This document shows, one piece after another, positions 35,129-46,866 of a stretch of DNA of 64,000 nucleotides. This DNA comes from Orychophragmus violaceus (Eukaryota > Streptophyta > Magnoliopsida > Brassicales > Brassicaceae): NCBI GenBank assembly GCA_030180135.1, contig CM058232.1, forward strand, positions 97,886,630-97,950,629, in the 5' to 3' direction. Numbering within the stretch: position 1 is the stretch's first letter; each line of letters begins with the position of its first letter. Under the pieces are notes generated by a model. That model saw only the letters and a program-made list of their open reading frames with translations. It searched no databases and had not been told where the DNA came from. Both the position numbers and the translations under genes were made by a program.

Positions 35129-36538
35129 AGGTTATTGGTTTTTGCTTTATGAATCTGATTTAGGTTGTTCTTACTGTTTAAAATCGAATTTGGTTAAGAA
35201 ATTTGATCAGAAAACATGAAAACCTAAGAATTAGATCGCATCAATCCGATTGAAAGCCATTGGTGTGCGATCTGGTCGCCCGTGTCGATCGACGAGGGAG
35301 CGAGGTATCGGTCGATATTGATCGATCCGATTGACATCTCGCGGTCCTGATGACCCGATTGACCCGAGCTGATACTCGCTAGTATCGATCGACATGAAAG
35401 ACTCATATCGATCGATACGAAGGCGACGCAGATGATCCGCGAGTAGCCAATCGGTTCAGCCGAGCTTCGTGGTTCATCTTTCCCTAAACCGAGACAATGA
35501 ACCGATCAATCCGATTGTGGTTCATTGTCTACTTTAGCCAGAACCGCAAGTTAGGTCAAAATTGGCTAAAACACAAGGTGTTTCTTCCCGGTTTTGGACT
35601 TAACTGAACCGATCCAATTTAATTGGTGGTTCAAGCGGTTAACCCAAATCGCGGTTTGCTGGAAATAATTTTATTTCTGGTTAAACCGGATTGAAATTCA
35701 TAAAATTGAATTTTAACCTAAACCGAAGGCTGGTCTAAGTTTGATGTGGTTGGACCAAATAATTTAGAGCTGGTCTGGTTTAGTAAATAACCGATGGTTT
35801 TGATAGTTAATTTGGTCTTGGACCAGAATTAATAAACCGGATCGGTTACGTCATTTATTGGGCCAGCTGGAATTCTATGGTCTTGGGCCAAGAATTGGGC
35901 CTATAATTTGTGACCCAACCCAAAATATTTAATGAAATATTTAAATTAGAAATTCCTATTTTTAGTAAGTTACTAAATTTAGAAAGTTTCTAAAATAAGA
36001 AAGTTTCCCAAAATAGTAATCTTCTATTTTTGGAAATAAAACTTAAAAATCCTCAAAAACAATATCAAGCTTGGATGTCTTTCCAATCTTGTCAACTACT
36101 TAACGCTTACTTGATTACAGATATGGCTTACAGTGTGAGGTATCTGTTTTCGCGTAAGTAAAGTAGTATATAGTCACTAATTTCATTGGGAGTCCCAGAT
36201 TTTAGTGATTATTTGGCTGTAAGAGATTGGTTTCCTTGACTGGGCCATCGGGAGTCTCGGGCCTTGAGACATCTGGTGAATTTGGGCCTCGGGTCCAATT
36301 CACAACCTAGAGTTATTGGTTATAACTAGCTGTGTGTATGCTTACCAAGTATAGCTAATTCTGGGTGACGGCCAGTGGCCCACTTTGGATTTAGCTAAAC
36401 ATGGGTCTCGGAATCATTGTATTCTTATGAGGTTAAAACAAAGAAATTTTGAATACAATGCGAGTTTTCTTATAAGTTGTTAAGATTACTCTTTTATGAA
36501 CTTAATAACTAAATCTTTATTGTCTCATATTTTCAGCT
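35129..36538 (+). other. Copia C leader
   Basis: This 1.4-kb non-coding leader has palindromes at 35285/35308 and 35385/35408 (23-bp spacing). The part around 36180-36400 resembles, in inverse orientation, the leader text of Copia A and B (CTGACGGCCAGTGGCCCACTTT-type blocks). Confidence 0.7.
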
Positions 36539-39500
36539 ATGTCAAGCACAACAACACAAAACACTTTCTCGATCTGGTCTGCCCTTGAGAAGGACAAACT
36601 GAACGGATCAAACTTCCTGAACTGGTCCAGGAATCTGAGACTTGTGCTCAGACAGGAGAAGAAGGCTTATGTCCTTGAAAGAGCTCTCTCTCCTAGACCT
36701 GCGAATAATGCCGCACAAGCTGTGAAGAATGCTTGGGATACGCATTCTTCAGATGCTAATGACGTGATTTGCCTGATGTTGGCGACAATGGCTCCCGAAC
36801 TGCAGATGCAGTGGGAAGGCCTGACTTGTCCCATGGAGCTGATGGCAAATCTGAAAGCGTTGTTTCAGGAGCAGGCTCGTACAGAGAGATTCCAAACTGT
36901 TAAGAATCTCTTGGACTGTAAAATGGCTAAGGATGCAGCAGTGAGTCCTCATGTTCTGAAAATGATGGGTTATCTCGATCATTTGACGAGGCTCGACTGT
37001 CCTATAAGCCAAGAGCTTGCTTGTGATATCGTTCTGCAGTCTCTTACTCCTGCATATGACCAGTTCATTTTGAACTATAATATGCATGGGTTGATAAAGA
37101 CGTTGCCTGAGCTACATGGTATGCTCAAGACTGCAGAACCGAATCTGAAGAAAACCAAGGAGTCGTCTGTACTCATGGTGCAGAAGGGCAAGGGTTTCAA
37201 GAAATCCGCTGCAGACAAGGGAAAGGGCAAAGTAGTTGGCAATGAAAACGCCAAGCCCAAGCCCGTGTCCAAAGCTGGGCCTTCTGACATCTGCCACTTT
37301 TGCAAAGAGGCAGGGCATTACCGCAGGGACTGTAAGAAATACCAGGAAAGTCTGAAGAAGAAGAAGTCCTTCGAGACTAAATCTTCAGGTATTTTTGTTA
37401 TTGAAGTAAATACTACTACTTCTGATAATACCACTTGGGTATTAGATACTGGATGTGGGGCTCATATTTGTACTAATATGCAGGCGCTCAGCAACAGTAG
37501 AAGGCTGAAGCAAGGGCAAGTAGAGTTGCGGGTTGGCAATGGAGCGAAGGTTCCAGCACTGGCCGTTGGCACTTATTTGTTGTCTTTACCTTCTGGATTG
37601 ATTTTAGAACTTGAGAATTGTTATTTTGTACCTGCTATAAGCAGAAATATCATTTCAGTTTCATTGTTGGATTTGCAAGGATTTGATTTTTCTATTAAGA
37701 ATAAATTGTGTTCCTTTAATCTCAATGATATGTTCTATGGCTGTGCCCCTCTTATAAATGGGTTGTACATGCTGGATCAATCTGCTCCAGTATATAACAT
37801 AAATACAAAACGGTTCAAATCTAACGAAGAAAATGAAACGTTTCTCTGGCATTGTCGTTTGGGGCACATTAGTGAGAAACGCGTCAAGAGGCTCCATTCA
37901 AATGGACTCTTGGGCTCATTTGACTTTGAGTCTTGTGAGCAATGCGAATCTTGCCTAATGGGCAAAATGACAAGGGCGCCTTTCAATAAACCCACAGAAA
38001 GGGCCAGTGAACTATTGGGCCTGATACATACTGACGTGTGTGGCCCAATGTCCACAAGTGCTAGAGGAAACTTTCAGTACTTCATTACATTCACTGATGA
38101 TTTCAGTAGATATGGATATGTCTACTTGATGAAACATAAGTCGGAAACCTTTGAAAAGTTCAAAGAATTCCAGAATGAAGTACAGAACCAGCTTGGTAAA
38201 AGTATTAAAGCTCTTCGGTCGGACCGAGGAGGAGAATACTTGAGCCAGGAATTTCGTGATCATCTGAGTGAGTGTGGGATTATCTCCCAACTCACACCTC
38301 CTGGAACACCTCAGTGGAATGGTGTGTCTGAGAGAAGGAATCGGACATTGTTAGATATGGTCCGATCCATGATGAGTCACACAGACCTTCCTATATCCCT
38401 TTGGGGATATGCTTTGCTCACCGCAACGTTCACACTGAACAGAGTGCCATCAAAGGCAGTAGCAAAGACACCATATGAGATATGGACTGGAAAAGCTCCA
38501 GCAATGTCTTTTCTCAGAATTTGGGGTTGTGAAGCCTATGTCAAAAGATTAATCTCAGACAAGCTTACACCAAAATCTGACAAATGCTACTTCATTGGTT
38601 ATCCTAGGGATACCAAGGCTTATTACTTCTATCTGCGATCCGAGAACAAAATCTTTGTTGCTCGGGATTGTACTTTTCTTGAAAGGGAGTTTCTCTCTAG
38701 AAAAGATAGTGGGAGTAAGGTACAACTTGATGAAATTCAAGAAGGACAGGAACCTGTTCAACCTAATGAGGAAGAACAGCAGGATGAATTACATGAAGTT
38801 GTAATAGAACCTGAACCTGCAGTACCTGAAGTTCGAAGATCCGGAAGGATCCGTCAGGAACCTGATAGATATCAGGGATTCCTTGTGACTAATTGCCATG
38901 ATCTTTTGATCATTGATGGTGATGAACCCTCGAACTTTGCAGAAGCCATGATGGGCCCTGACTCCTTAAAGTGGCGTGAAGCCACAGAATCCGAGATGGA
39001 CTCCATGTCTGCTAACCGAGTGTTTTCACTGGTTGATTTACCTGCTGGTGCAAAAGCCATCGAGTGTAAATGGATCTTCAAGAAGAAGATAGACGTGGAT
39101 GGAAATGTCCAGATTTACAAAGCCAGGTTGGTGGCAAAAGGTTTCAAGCAAATTCATGGTATAGACTATGATGAAACCTATTCACCAGTGGCAATGATGA
39201 AATCAATTCGGATTCTCCTAGCAACTGCCGCTTATTATGATTATGAGATTTGGCAGATGGATGTGAAAACCGCCTTCCTGAATGGAATCTTGGAGGAGGA
39301 TGTGTATATGACACAACCTGACGGTTACATTGATCCTAAGAATGCTGGGAAAGTATGCAAGCTTCACAAATCCATTTATGGATTGAAGCAAGCATCGAGG
39401 AGTTGGAATCTTCGTTTTGATGAAGCAATAAAGAACTTTGACTTCATCAGAAACCAAGAGGAACAATGTGTGTATAAGAAAACTAGTGGGAGCAAAGTGG

Positions 39501-40498
39501 CGTTTCTTATCCTATATGTCGATGACATATTGCTTCTTGGAAATGATATTCCAATGCTGAAGTCTGTTAAAGACTGGCTGGGAAGTTGTTTTTCCATGAA
39601 GGACATGGGTGAAGCCGCGTATGTTCTTGGAATCCGAATCTTTAGAGACAGATCTAAAAAGCTGATTGGACTTTGTCAAGATGCTTATATAGATAAAGTC
39701 CTGCATCGATTCGGAATGGATAAATCCAAGAAGGGGTTCACGCCAATGATACATGGTGCTTCACTAAGCAAGGATCAGTGTCCTAAGACACCTGATGAGC
39801 TTAAGCGCATGAGTAGGATTCCTTATGCTTCGGCTATAGGATCTATCATGTATGCCATGATCTGTACTCGTCCTGATGTTGCTTATGCACTAAGCATGAC
39901 GAGTAGGTACCAGTCTAATCCAGGTGAGAGTCACTGGATTGCCGTAAAGAATATCCTGAAGTATTTGAGGAATACTAAGGATAAGTTCTTGGTTTACGGA
40001 GGAAGTGAAGTGCTTGAAATCAGTGGATTCACGGATGCAAGTTTTCAGACAGATAAGGATGATTTCCGGTCACAGTCTGGCTACATCTTCTGTCTGAATG
40101 GCGGTGCAGTAAGTTGGAAGAGTTCCAAGCAGAGCACCGTAGCAGATTCCACAACTGAAGCTGAATACATCGCTGCTTCAGAAGCTGCGAAGGAAGGAGT
40201 TTGGATTAGGAACTTCTTGATTGAACTCGGTGTATTCCCTAATGCCACTGAGCCTTTGGCACTGTATTGTGACAACAATGGTGCAATTGCTCAAGCCAAG
40301 GAACCGAGACATCATCAGAAATCCAAACACATTATGAGAAGGTATCACCTGATTCGTGATATAGTGAATAGAGGCGAAGTGATGGTCAGCAGAGTTCCCA
40401 CTGATGAGAACGTGGCTGACCCGTTGACAAAGCCACTCCCGAGACCTAAGCACGAGTTGCATACTGCTGCTGTAGGAATTAGAGATATTCAAATGTAA
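36539..40498 (+). CDS. Copia C gag-pol polyprotein, 1319 residues
   Basis: This is one uninterrupted frame. The UBN2-type gag domain spans residues about 15-215. The zinc knuckle CHFCKEAGHYRRDC is near 252-265. The protease DTG (VLDTGCGAHIC) is near 302. The gag-pre-integrase box HCRLGHISEKR is near 440. The integrase catalytic D, D and E lie in HTDVCGP (about 497), SDRGGEY (about 560) and NGVSERRNR (about 598). The RT runs from about 840 to 1080 with YVDD near 993. RNase H starts near GFTDASF (about 1165) and includes STTEAEYIAASEA. All catalytic residues are present and length is full, so it is likely competent. It is close to the Copia B protein throughout. Confidence 0.95.
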   Translation: MSSTTTQNTFSIWSALEKDKLNGSNFLNWSRNLRLVLRQEKKAYVLERALSPRPANNAAQAVKNAWDTHSSDANDVICLMLATMAPELQMQWEGLTCPMELMANLKALFQEQARTERFQTVKNLLDCKMAKDAAVSPHVLKMMGYLDHLTRLDCPISQELACDIVLQSLTPAYDQFILNYNMHGLIKTLPELHGMLKTAEPNLKKTKESSVLMVQKGKGFKKSAADKGKGKVVGNENAKPKPVSKAGPSDICHFCKEAGHYRRDCKKYQESLKKKKSFETKSSGIFVIEVNTTTSDNTTWVLDTGCGAHICTNMQALSNSRRLKQGQVELRVGNGAKVPALAVGTYLLSLPSGLILELENCYFVPAISRNIISVSLLDLQGFDFSIKNKLCSFNLNDMFYGCAPLINGLYMLDQSAPVYNINTKRFKSNEENETFLWHCRLGHISEKRVKRLHSNGLLGSFDFESCEQCESCLMGKMTRAPFNKPTERASELLGLIHTDVCGPMSTSARGNFQYFITFTDDFSRYGYVYLMKHKSETFEKFKEFQNEVQNQLGKSIKALRSDRGGEYLSQEFRDHLSECGIISQLTPPGTPQWNGVSERRNRTLLDMVRSMMSHTDLPISLWGYALLTATFTLNRVPSKAVAKTPYEIWTGKAPAMSFLRIWGCEAYVKRLISDKLTPKSDKCYFIGYPRDTKAYYFYLRSENKIFVARDCTFLEREFLSRKDSGSKVQLDEIQEGQEPVQPNEEEQQDELHEVVIEPEPAVPEVRRSGRIRQEPDRYQGFLVTNCHDLLIIDGDEPSNFAEAMMGPDSLKWREATESEMDSMSANRVFSLVDLPAGAKAIECKWIFKKKIDVDGNVQIYKARLVAKGFKQIHGIDYDETYSPVAMMKSIRILLATAAYYDYEIWQMDVKTAFLNGILEEDVYMTQPDGYIDPKNAGKVCKLHKSIYGLKQASRSWNLRFDEAIKNFDFIRNQEEQCVYKKTSGSKVAFLILYVDDILLLGNDIPMLKSVKDWLGSCFSMKDMGEAAYVLGIRIFRDRSKKLIGLCQDAYIDKVLHRFGMDKSKKGFTPMIHGASLSKDQCPKTPDELKRMSRIPYASAIGSIMYAMICTRPDVAYALSMTSRYQSNPGESHWIAVKNILKYLRNTKDKFLVYGGSEVLEISGFTDASFQTDKDDFRSQSGYIFCLNGGAVSWKSSKQSTVADSTTEAEYIAASEAAKEGVWIRNFLIELGVFPNATEPLALYCDNNGAIAQAKEPRHHQKSKHIMRRYHLIRDIVNRGEVMVSRVPTDENVADPLTKPLPRPKHELHTAAVGIRDIQM

Positions 40499-41310
40499 TC
40501 TCTTTTTTGAGTGGGAGTTGTGAGGGCGTTTGTTTTAGTTATTTTGATTGGTTCTTGTAAACATTTTCTTAAATGTTAATGAAATTTTTATTTCTGGATT
40601 ATTTTTAACTGTGATATAAAATAATCGTTCCAAAATAATTCATGTCATTATATATGGGCCATCGAAGTACATGAGTAGACTTGATCCTGAAACCCCATAT
40701 TTAACGAAGTGACATAAATTATAGTGTCCATAGTCGAAGGTTGTTGAAATTGGAACAACAACAACCTGTTGAGACTAGATTGTGTTGAGACTTATGACCA
40801 GGTTTCGAGGGGTCATAGATGCGCGGCATCAAAGTCGACACATAGGTATATGTAGGGGAGCATATGACCGGACATGGCCCGCTGATGAGAACTCTGCAAG
40901 ATATTAATATCTGTGTCATAAGAAGTTCTCATATACGACTATAGAGTATAGTCCTTAGACCTGAGTTCGCATGCATGTGACTGCACATGGAGTAATGCGC
41001 TTTGATCATTGTCTAACGCTGTTTCGTAACTGGGAGCTATACGGACCTTGGTTGGGTGTATTATGAATTGTATAGTTCATAGTGATGGAACAAGATGGGA
41101 TTTGTCCCTGCCGTTTAACGGAGGTAATATCTCTAGGCCAATCGGAGATTTGATAGCTGGTAAGAGAATGGCCATTCCCAAACGGACTTGCCCAAGTCGT
41201 TTGAATTGTCAGTATCAAATCTGGTCCGATAAACATGGTCTGGCTATATAAGGATGACACGCATCTTGCCTTATGCCAGATCGAGATATTAAGACAAAAG
41301 GACTAGGGAA

Positions 41311-41396
41311 TGTAGGATTCCAGTACAATCGGAAGATTGTTGGGAATGTCCTTTGTAGGATTCCAGTACAAGTGGGAGATTGTTGGGAATGTCCTG
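41311..41396 (+). repeat. 43-bp tandem duplication across the polypurine tract / LTR start of Copia C
   Basis: Two units (41311-41353 and 41354-41396) each contain GTAGGATTCCAGTACAA, a purine tract and TGTTGGGAATGTCCT. The first tract is changed to ATCGGAAGAT; the second, AGTGGGAGAT, borders the true LTR. This is a decoy LTR start inside the element. Confidence 0.85.
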
Positions 41397-42070
41397 AAAT
41401 CTACCGTACTATCTCTAGAAAGTATGATAAATGTCGAGATCAGACATAAGTCATAAATACTGGGTGATCATGATGACTTGCTAGAGTCCGCTCTTGATCT
41501 ATAAGTTTAGGACTTATTACCAGTATTGTATGATCCCAAAGGGTCACACACCATAGCTAACGGGAAAGTTAACATGGAATGAATACGGTAAGATGCAAGG
41601 CATTTACTGTATTTGTGCAGAGAGTTGGGCCGTTAGTTTAATCACTTGGGCCCATATCGAGACAAATGACTTGTGTCGATCGACACAAGTGTATGTGTCG
41701 GTCGACACAGTTGCGAAACCGAGACATCGGTTTAGGTTTATGACAGAGTCGATATTTATATGAGTCGTCTTATAATTTCGACTCTAACAGTCTGCGACCA
41801 AAAACCTGAGCCGTCTCTCTTCTCTCTCTGATCAATCCATTGCTTTGGTCTAGCAACCATCCCGGCTTGTAAGAGTGTGGATACTGAAGGAGGAACAGGC
41901 ATCTGATCTGTTCTAGCTGATCTCATCATTACCATCCATCAATCCGCTGCAATCTGAAAGGTAATGATCAGGTTTGGTTTTGTGATTCGTTCTGCAAGAA
42001 CCTAGATCTGAGTTATATGTGCTAGGTTGCAATCTGTTAATTGAACCATGAACACACATATAATCCTACA
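41381..42070 (+). repeat. 3' LTR of Copia C
   Basis: This is the partner of 34425-35114, preceded by a purine-rich AAGTGGGAGAT. The palindrome pair is at 41676 and 41698. Confidence 0.95.
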
Positions 42071-43862
42071 GTTATATAGGTAAATAATTGAGTTAGTTTT
42101 GTAGCTTAAAACTTCAAAGATATTCCGTTACTCATTTAGTTCAATTGCTAACACATATGTTACAACGAAAGTCATAGGTGTCAACCATAGTGCATAAAGC
42201 TTCATTTTCTTCTACTTCTTGCTCCTTTCCAAAGGTGAGTCCAGCTTTTCTTTGATATTTTCAAAGTTGACCGTTAACAGGTTATATTTTTTTGTTCCTT
42301 CTTTCAAACTGCGTTTAATATGTCTAGTACTCAAATTGATTCTCACCTTTGTTTTCTTTCTCACGTCCTTTGTAGTCTCCATCATCTCAGTGTCTGACTC
42401 ATATACTAGGCGGATAATGCCGTCTACAGGTTGTGGAATCCTTAAGTACACTATATATGTTGATGTGTGATCTCGTGTGTCAGCACTTATTCCAATGATG
42501 TTCTTCAGCATATTAATACCAGCTTCTTTCACCGCAATCATCTCTGCAGGACTGAATATTTCTTCTATCACGCTAACACTTGCAGGTACAAAACCTGGCG
42601 CGGTCAATCCTGTTTAGTTCGGTTTTTGTTAGTAGCAACTAAAAGGTATCATTGTTAATTAACTCGTAATATTAACATAGTTTCTCATCTTCTTACCCCA
42701 ATAATCACCCCTGCTAAGTTTGTTGAAAATATGCGGGTTAAAGTGTCCAAGTTCTTCTTTGTCCGAACTTCTTCCTAGAGTTAGAGTTGTTGAAGATTGT
42801 TCAATACCATCTTCCCCAAACATTTTTCCTTTCCCCTTGTCCACCTTGGTACATAATGGTACTTCATTTCTGCTATTTTAACTTATTCGTTAGCTAATAT
42901 GATGCATGCGCTAACTCAATATATTGTTGTTAATAGAATATTAAATACCTTATTGGCATTGCAGTTCCTGATGTCTCTATCTCAAGCTTTCCTGCATAGT
43001 AGTTCATTCAAACCAGCTCTAAGTATACTGCATACTAATATTTCATATAACGAGAAAATATTAATATTACCTTCCAGTTCGTTTGTTTGCAGGCTAAGAT
43101 TGCCTATTGTCGTCCATAGCGTTGAGTCTGCGTCTACCAATTTTTGCACTACAGAATCAAACACCTCAGGTGTAAAAGGCGACTCCCCTGTGGGTTCATC
43201 GGATGAGCCTGTGGAAGATCTGTCGTCTTCTACTCTCTGTTGTTCAGTGTTATTAAGCATGCTATCTTCACAACTAATCATATTGTCCAAACATGTCAGT
43301 GAGAATGGCACAATTCCTGTAGCCAGAAGAGTCTCCCAGTAATCTGCAGCATCGGTCTCCGTGATTGTTCTCCAGCTGCTCCCACCTTTAGCCTTCATAG
43401 GAGTCTTCAAGTAACTGGGTTGTTGGATGCCTAAACATAAACTTGTTTCGCCAAACTCATGTGGTAACCCTGTCATGTCCAAAGCGGATCGCCGATGGAA
43501 GTGATATATATTTATTGCTAGAGCACTGACAGTAACACATAGTGGCATATCTATGTGCTCCACTCTGACAGCCATGAAGAGTTCAACATCTCCATCTTCG
43601 GTTATGTCAAGTGGAAGGGTTCTTTTTCCATCTGGCTCCAACATAGCCAATGGAAACTGGTATGTAAGCATTAGTATCTCTTGGATCTGGTACCTTGCCC
43701 TCACCATCTCCACCAAAGTGTAGAACTTTTCGCTTTCTTACACCATTATTCCGAAGCTGCACTCATTCGGATCAGCCTTGAAGTCCCACTCCCCTGTCAC
43801 CGCCCTTTGCCACTCTCCCATGATGAGTCTCACCAGACGGCCCATCATCTTTAACCTCTGCG

Positions 43863-44640
43863 GTACATTGAAAGAAGATAGTCACACATTTGTTAAGTCA
43901 AAATATCACCTAAGTAAATATCGTTAACATGTTGTTTAGATCTGCTATTTGCTTTATTAATGCCCAGCTAAAGAATCTTAACATTTTACCGAGTACGAAT
44001 ATCAACTTGCTTCCAAAAGGGGAACGAGTTAATGTGGTCCAAATTTCTTGAGTCCCACATTTATTTCCTTTAATGTTCGATTTTTTATGTTCTTTAAAGG
44101 AAAGTTGTTGGATTAAGTCCGACACTCAGACAAATGGGACCAACATAAATATGTAAGAATATTCAACTAACCTTAGCCTGCGAGATTCACGGTTGTGTTT
44201 TTCTTTCCTCAAGCTCTTCGATTAACGGTGAATTTTAAAGTTCTTTGGTTATGAATATGTTTTTCTCTGCAACTTTGCTTCCAACGCACCATCTTTTATA
44301 GGCAAATATTAGGGCTTCCGTTAACCAGCAAGTATATACATACAACTGTAAAGATGTATTGCAAATCTTTGGTATATCGAGCATTTAATGCTCATTGGCG
44401 GGAAAATTTTCATGTGGATAAGATGAGCTTTCAGGTTTGTGTTCACACAGTGTATATCAACGTACGAAATCCTACAATATCTTGAGGCCATCACATCACT
44501 TCTTGAAACTTGGTTCTTTCGCGCTTAAGTGATACGAAGCAGGAGGGTAGAATCGTCTTTTTAGACCTCTGATTTTGGTTTCGAAAAAAAATTTGCCATA
44601 TTTTTAATTAATGCTCTGTTTTGTATTTTACAATTGTCCC
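43863..44640. other. 5' non-coding end of the Mutator element
   Basis: This is the region upstream of the transposase start on the minus strand, containing its promoter and the transposon terminus. No clusters of a repeated short motif were recognised. Confidence 0.45.
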
Positions 44641-45343
44641 TAATCATAATTGTTATATTATAACATTTAAGAAAAAAAAGAAGATGGATCCTCTCGAATA
44701 ATAGTTCCTCTCTCTCTCTCTGAAAAAGAGAGAAAACCCTCTCTGAAAGAAACCTCGCCGCCTCCCCTCAACCTCTTCTCCCGACCTCTGTTTGGCCGGC
44801 GCGCGGTGGCTTAGGCAGCACAGGCGTCGTCCCTCCTCTCCTCCCTTCCTTTTTTCCTCTTTCGGCGTGGTCTTTGTTTGGCTGTACGGTGGTTTTTGGT
44901 CGGAGCTTGTGCCGTTAAAGTCTGGTCCGTTTCGCCGGTGTTCTGCTTCTCCTCTCATGCCGTCTTTACTGAGCTCGTTGCCGGCTGGAGTTTTGCTGGT
45001 ATGGTGTCGCGTTTCGACACAGATCTGTCGGTGGTGAGGAGTCGCCAGAGTTTGTTGGTGTTTGTCGCGGATTCCATGGCTCGGGACTCGTCGTCGTCTG
45101 TCCACTCGTGTTGCCTCAGTCCGTTTATTTGCTTTGTCTTCTGGTCTCTGATTTTTTCTCCGGTTCTTCTCGGCGTTGCTAGCTCAGGGGCGATCCTGCT
45201 TTAGGGTGGGCTTTGGTATGAGGTTTGTGTGCTGGTGGTGTTGGTGTGGTCGTGTAGATATTGATCCATCAATTTTGGGTCTTCGGAGATCTTATCTTGT
45301 TTTCAGTTCCTGGGTCTAGCAGTGGTGTTCGTCGTGTTCAAGG

Positions 45344-46014
45344 TGAAGGATTGTTTAGTTGATCCTGATTCAATTCTTAGATTCATATCAACCTAAACAT
45401 GCGGATCTAGGTTCTTCTCAGAATAGAAACAAATGATGATCTCACCTTATACCTGTTTGCAGCGGAAAGAGATGGTATGTCTGAGATCAGGGAAACACCG
45501 AGGGATGAATCCTCCAAAGGTTCACACACGAGATCACAGAAAACGGCTGCTAGACCACAAGGAACTCGGCGCAGAGAGAGAGAGAGTTTTCGGCTGGGGC
45601 TAGGGTTAATTGTTCAGAAACTCGAGTTTTACCTTATAAAACTTGTCCGATTCCGTTTGGGCCATTTGGCCCAAACACCAATTAACTTGACGGCATTCGC
45701 GCACTGTGTCGACCGATACACCTTGTGTATCGATCGACACACAGTGGCTAAACCGTTTTATTCTCTCTAAGTACAGTAAATGCCTAGCACTTTTACCGTA
45801 CTTCTGCCAAACCGTTCCTACACATTTTCCTGTTAGCTTAGGCGTGTGACCCATATGGGATCATATAATAAAGGCAATAAGTCCAAGACTTATAGATCAT
45901 GAGCGGACTCTAGCAAGCCATCATGACCCCCAGTATTATATGACTTATGTCTGATCATCGACATACTCTTACTTTCTAGAGACAGTACCGAGATTACTGG
46001 ACACAATTCCAACA
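45344..46014 (-). repeat. 3' LTR of Copia B
   Basis: This 671-bp LTR matches 52492-53162. The palindrome pair is at 45709 and 45730. Adjacent internal DNA gives a TACAAGTGGGAG purine tract on the minus strand. Confidence 0.95.
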
Positions 46015-46866
46015 ATCTCCCACTTGTACTGGAATCTCTGTATTCATAATCCTTTTGTCACAATATCTCGATTAGTCATAAGGCAAGATTGGTGTCATCC
46101 TTATAAAGGCTAATCTTGTTCATCGGACTCTGATTCGATACTGACAATCCAAACGACTCGGGACAGTCCGTTTGAGCATGGCCATGCATTTTCCAGTATT
46201 CAAATCTCCGATTGGCCTAGAGATATTCACTCCATTTATATTGGAGGGACAAATTCCGTCTTGTTCCATCACTGTAAACTACTTATTTCATAATGTACCC
46301 AAACAAGGTCCTTATAACTATCGCAGAACGATAGCGTTAGACAATGATCAAAGTGCATCAGTCCATGTGCAGTCACATGCATGCGAACTCAGGTCTAAGG
46401 ACTATACTCTATAGTCGTAGTAAGAATCTCTTATGACACAGATATAAATATCCTGAAGAGTTCTTATAAGCGGGTCTTGTCCGGTCGTATGTTCCCAAAC
46501 ATACACCTATGTACTGACTTTGATGCCGCGCATCTATGACACACTGAGACTTTGTCATAAGTCACGTACCAATCCAGTCTCACACGGTTGTTGGTGTTCC
46601 AATTTCAACAACCTTCGACTAGGGACGGGATGATATAAAACATCTATCAAATATAGGGTCTCATGATCAAGCTAAATGACTTCGATGACTCAAGATCAAA
46701 TCATTTACTTCGATGACCTATAAAATGGTTCATATCATTTTTGGAACGATTATTTCATCACAGTTAAAATAATCTTGAAATAATAATTTCATTAAACATA
46801 AGAATGTTTTACAAGAACATATCAAATAACTAAATAAAAGCCCTCAAACTCCCACTCAAATTTAGA

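Larger units (their letters stand above)
34425..42070 (+). mobile_element. Copia C: apparently intact, young Ty1/Copia retrotransposon
   Basis: The element is 7646 bp with two 690-bp LTRs starting TGTTGGG and ending TACA. The perfect TSD GTTAT lies at 34420-34424 and 42071-42075. PBS, leader, one long gag-pol frame and a polypurine tract are all present. Only one difference between the LTRs was seen (34.. side T at 35110, C at 42066), so insertion is recent. It sits in the Mutator transposase gene. Confidence 0.95.
30845..43862 (-). pseudogene. MuDR/VANDAL-type transposase, broken and spread over nested insertions
   Basis: Read on the minus strand, the N-terminus (about 43830) shows MGEWQRAVTGEWDF, with a TAA stop near 43742, then EMVRARYQIQEILMLTYQFP and DRDVELF-like text (43716-42982). 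Further exons lie at 42844-42662 and 42607-42212. Copia C is then inserted. A zinc-binding MuDR region follows (33570-33295, CPWRVYA...H). The catalytic core has VIIVDGTFLKG (first Asp) and FISDRQSSI (second Asp) at 32345-32090. At 31750-31490 are HCACIVHLQRNIQAIF and RSHFVGRRYN blocks with one in-frame TAA. The C-terminal SWIM finger CSCYEFQMLSIACTHA is at about 31190. A hAT MITE splits an exon at 32535. It is a non-functional VANA-like transposase. Confidence 0.85.
23035..44640. mobile_element. Compound Kaonashi/VANDAL-type Mutator element
   Basis: A perfect 9-bp TSD TAATCATAA lies at 23026-23034 and 44641-44649, within what was one copy of the Copia D LTR end. The ends (GAGAATTTAGG and, in complement, GGGACAATTG) share almost no TIR, as in non-TIR VANDAL-type MULEs. 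Without nested insertions it is about 10 kb. It carries a DUF1985-Ulp1 gene on the plus strand, and an F-box-like gene and the MuDR transposase on the minus strand. All three are broken. Kaonashi MULEs with ULP-like genes are known from Arabidopsis. Confidence 0.85.

Noticed and set aside
23035..44640. YAGTATTAY cluster in the larger Mutator element
   Set aside because: Only isolated partial matches were seen; no cluster like that at 63625-63752.
44653..45204. Open frames in the GC-rich left half of the non-LTR element
   Set aside because: Frames exist on both strands because of GC-rich composition; no domain and no continuity across Copia B.
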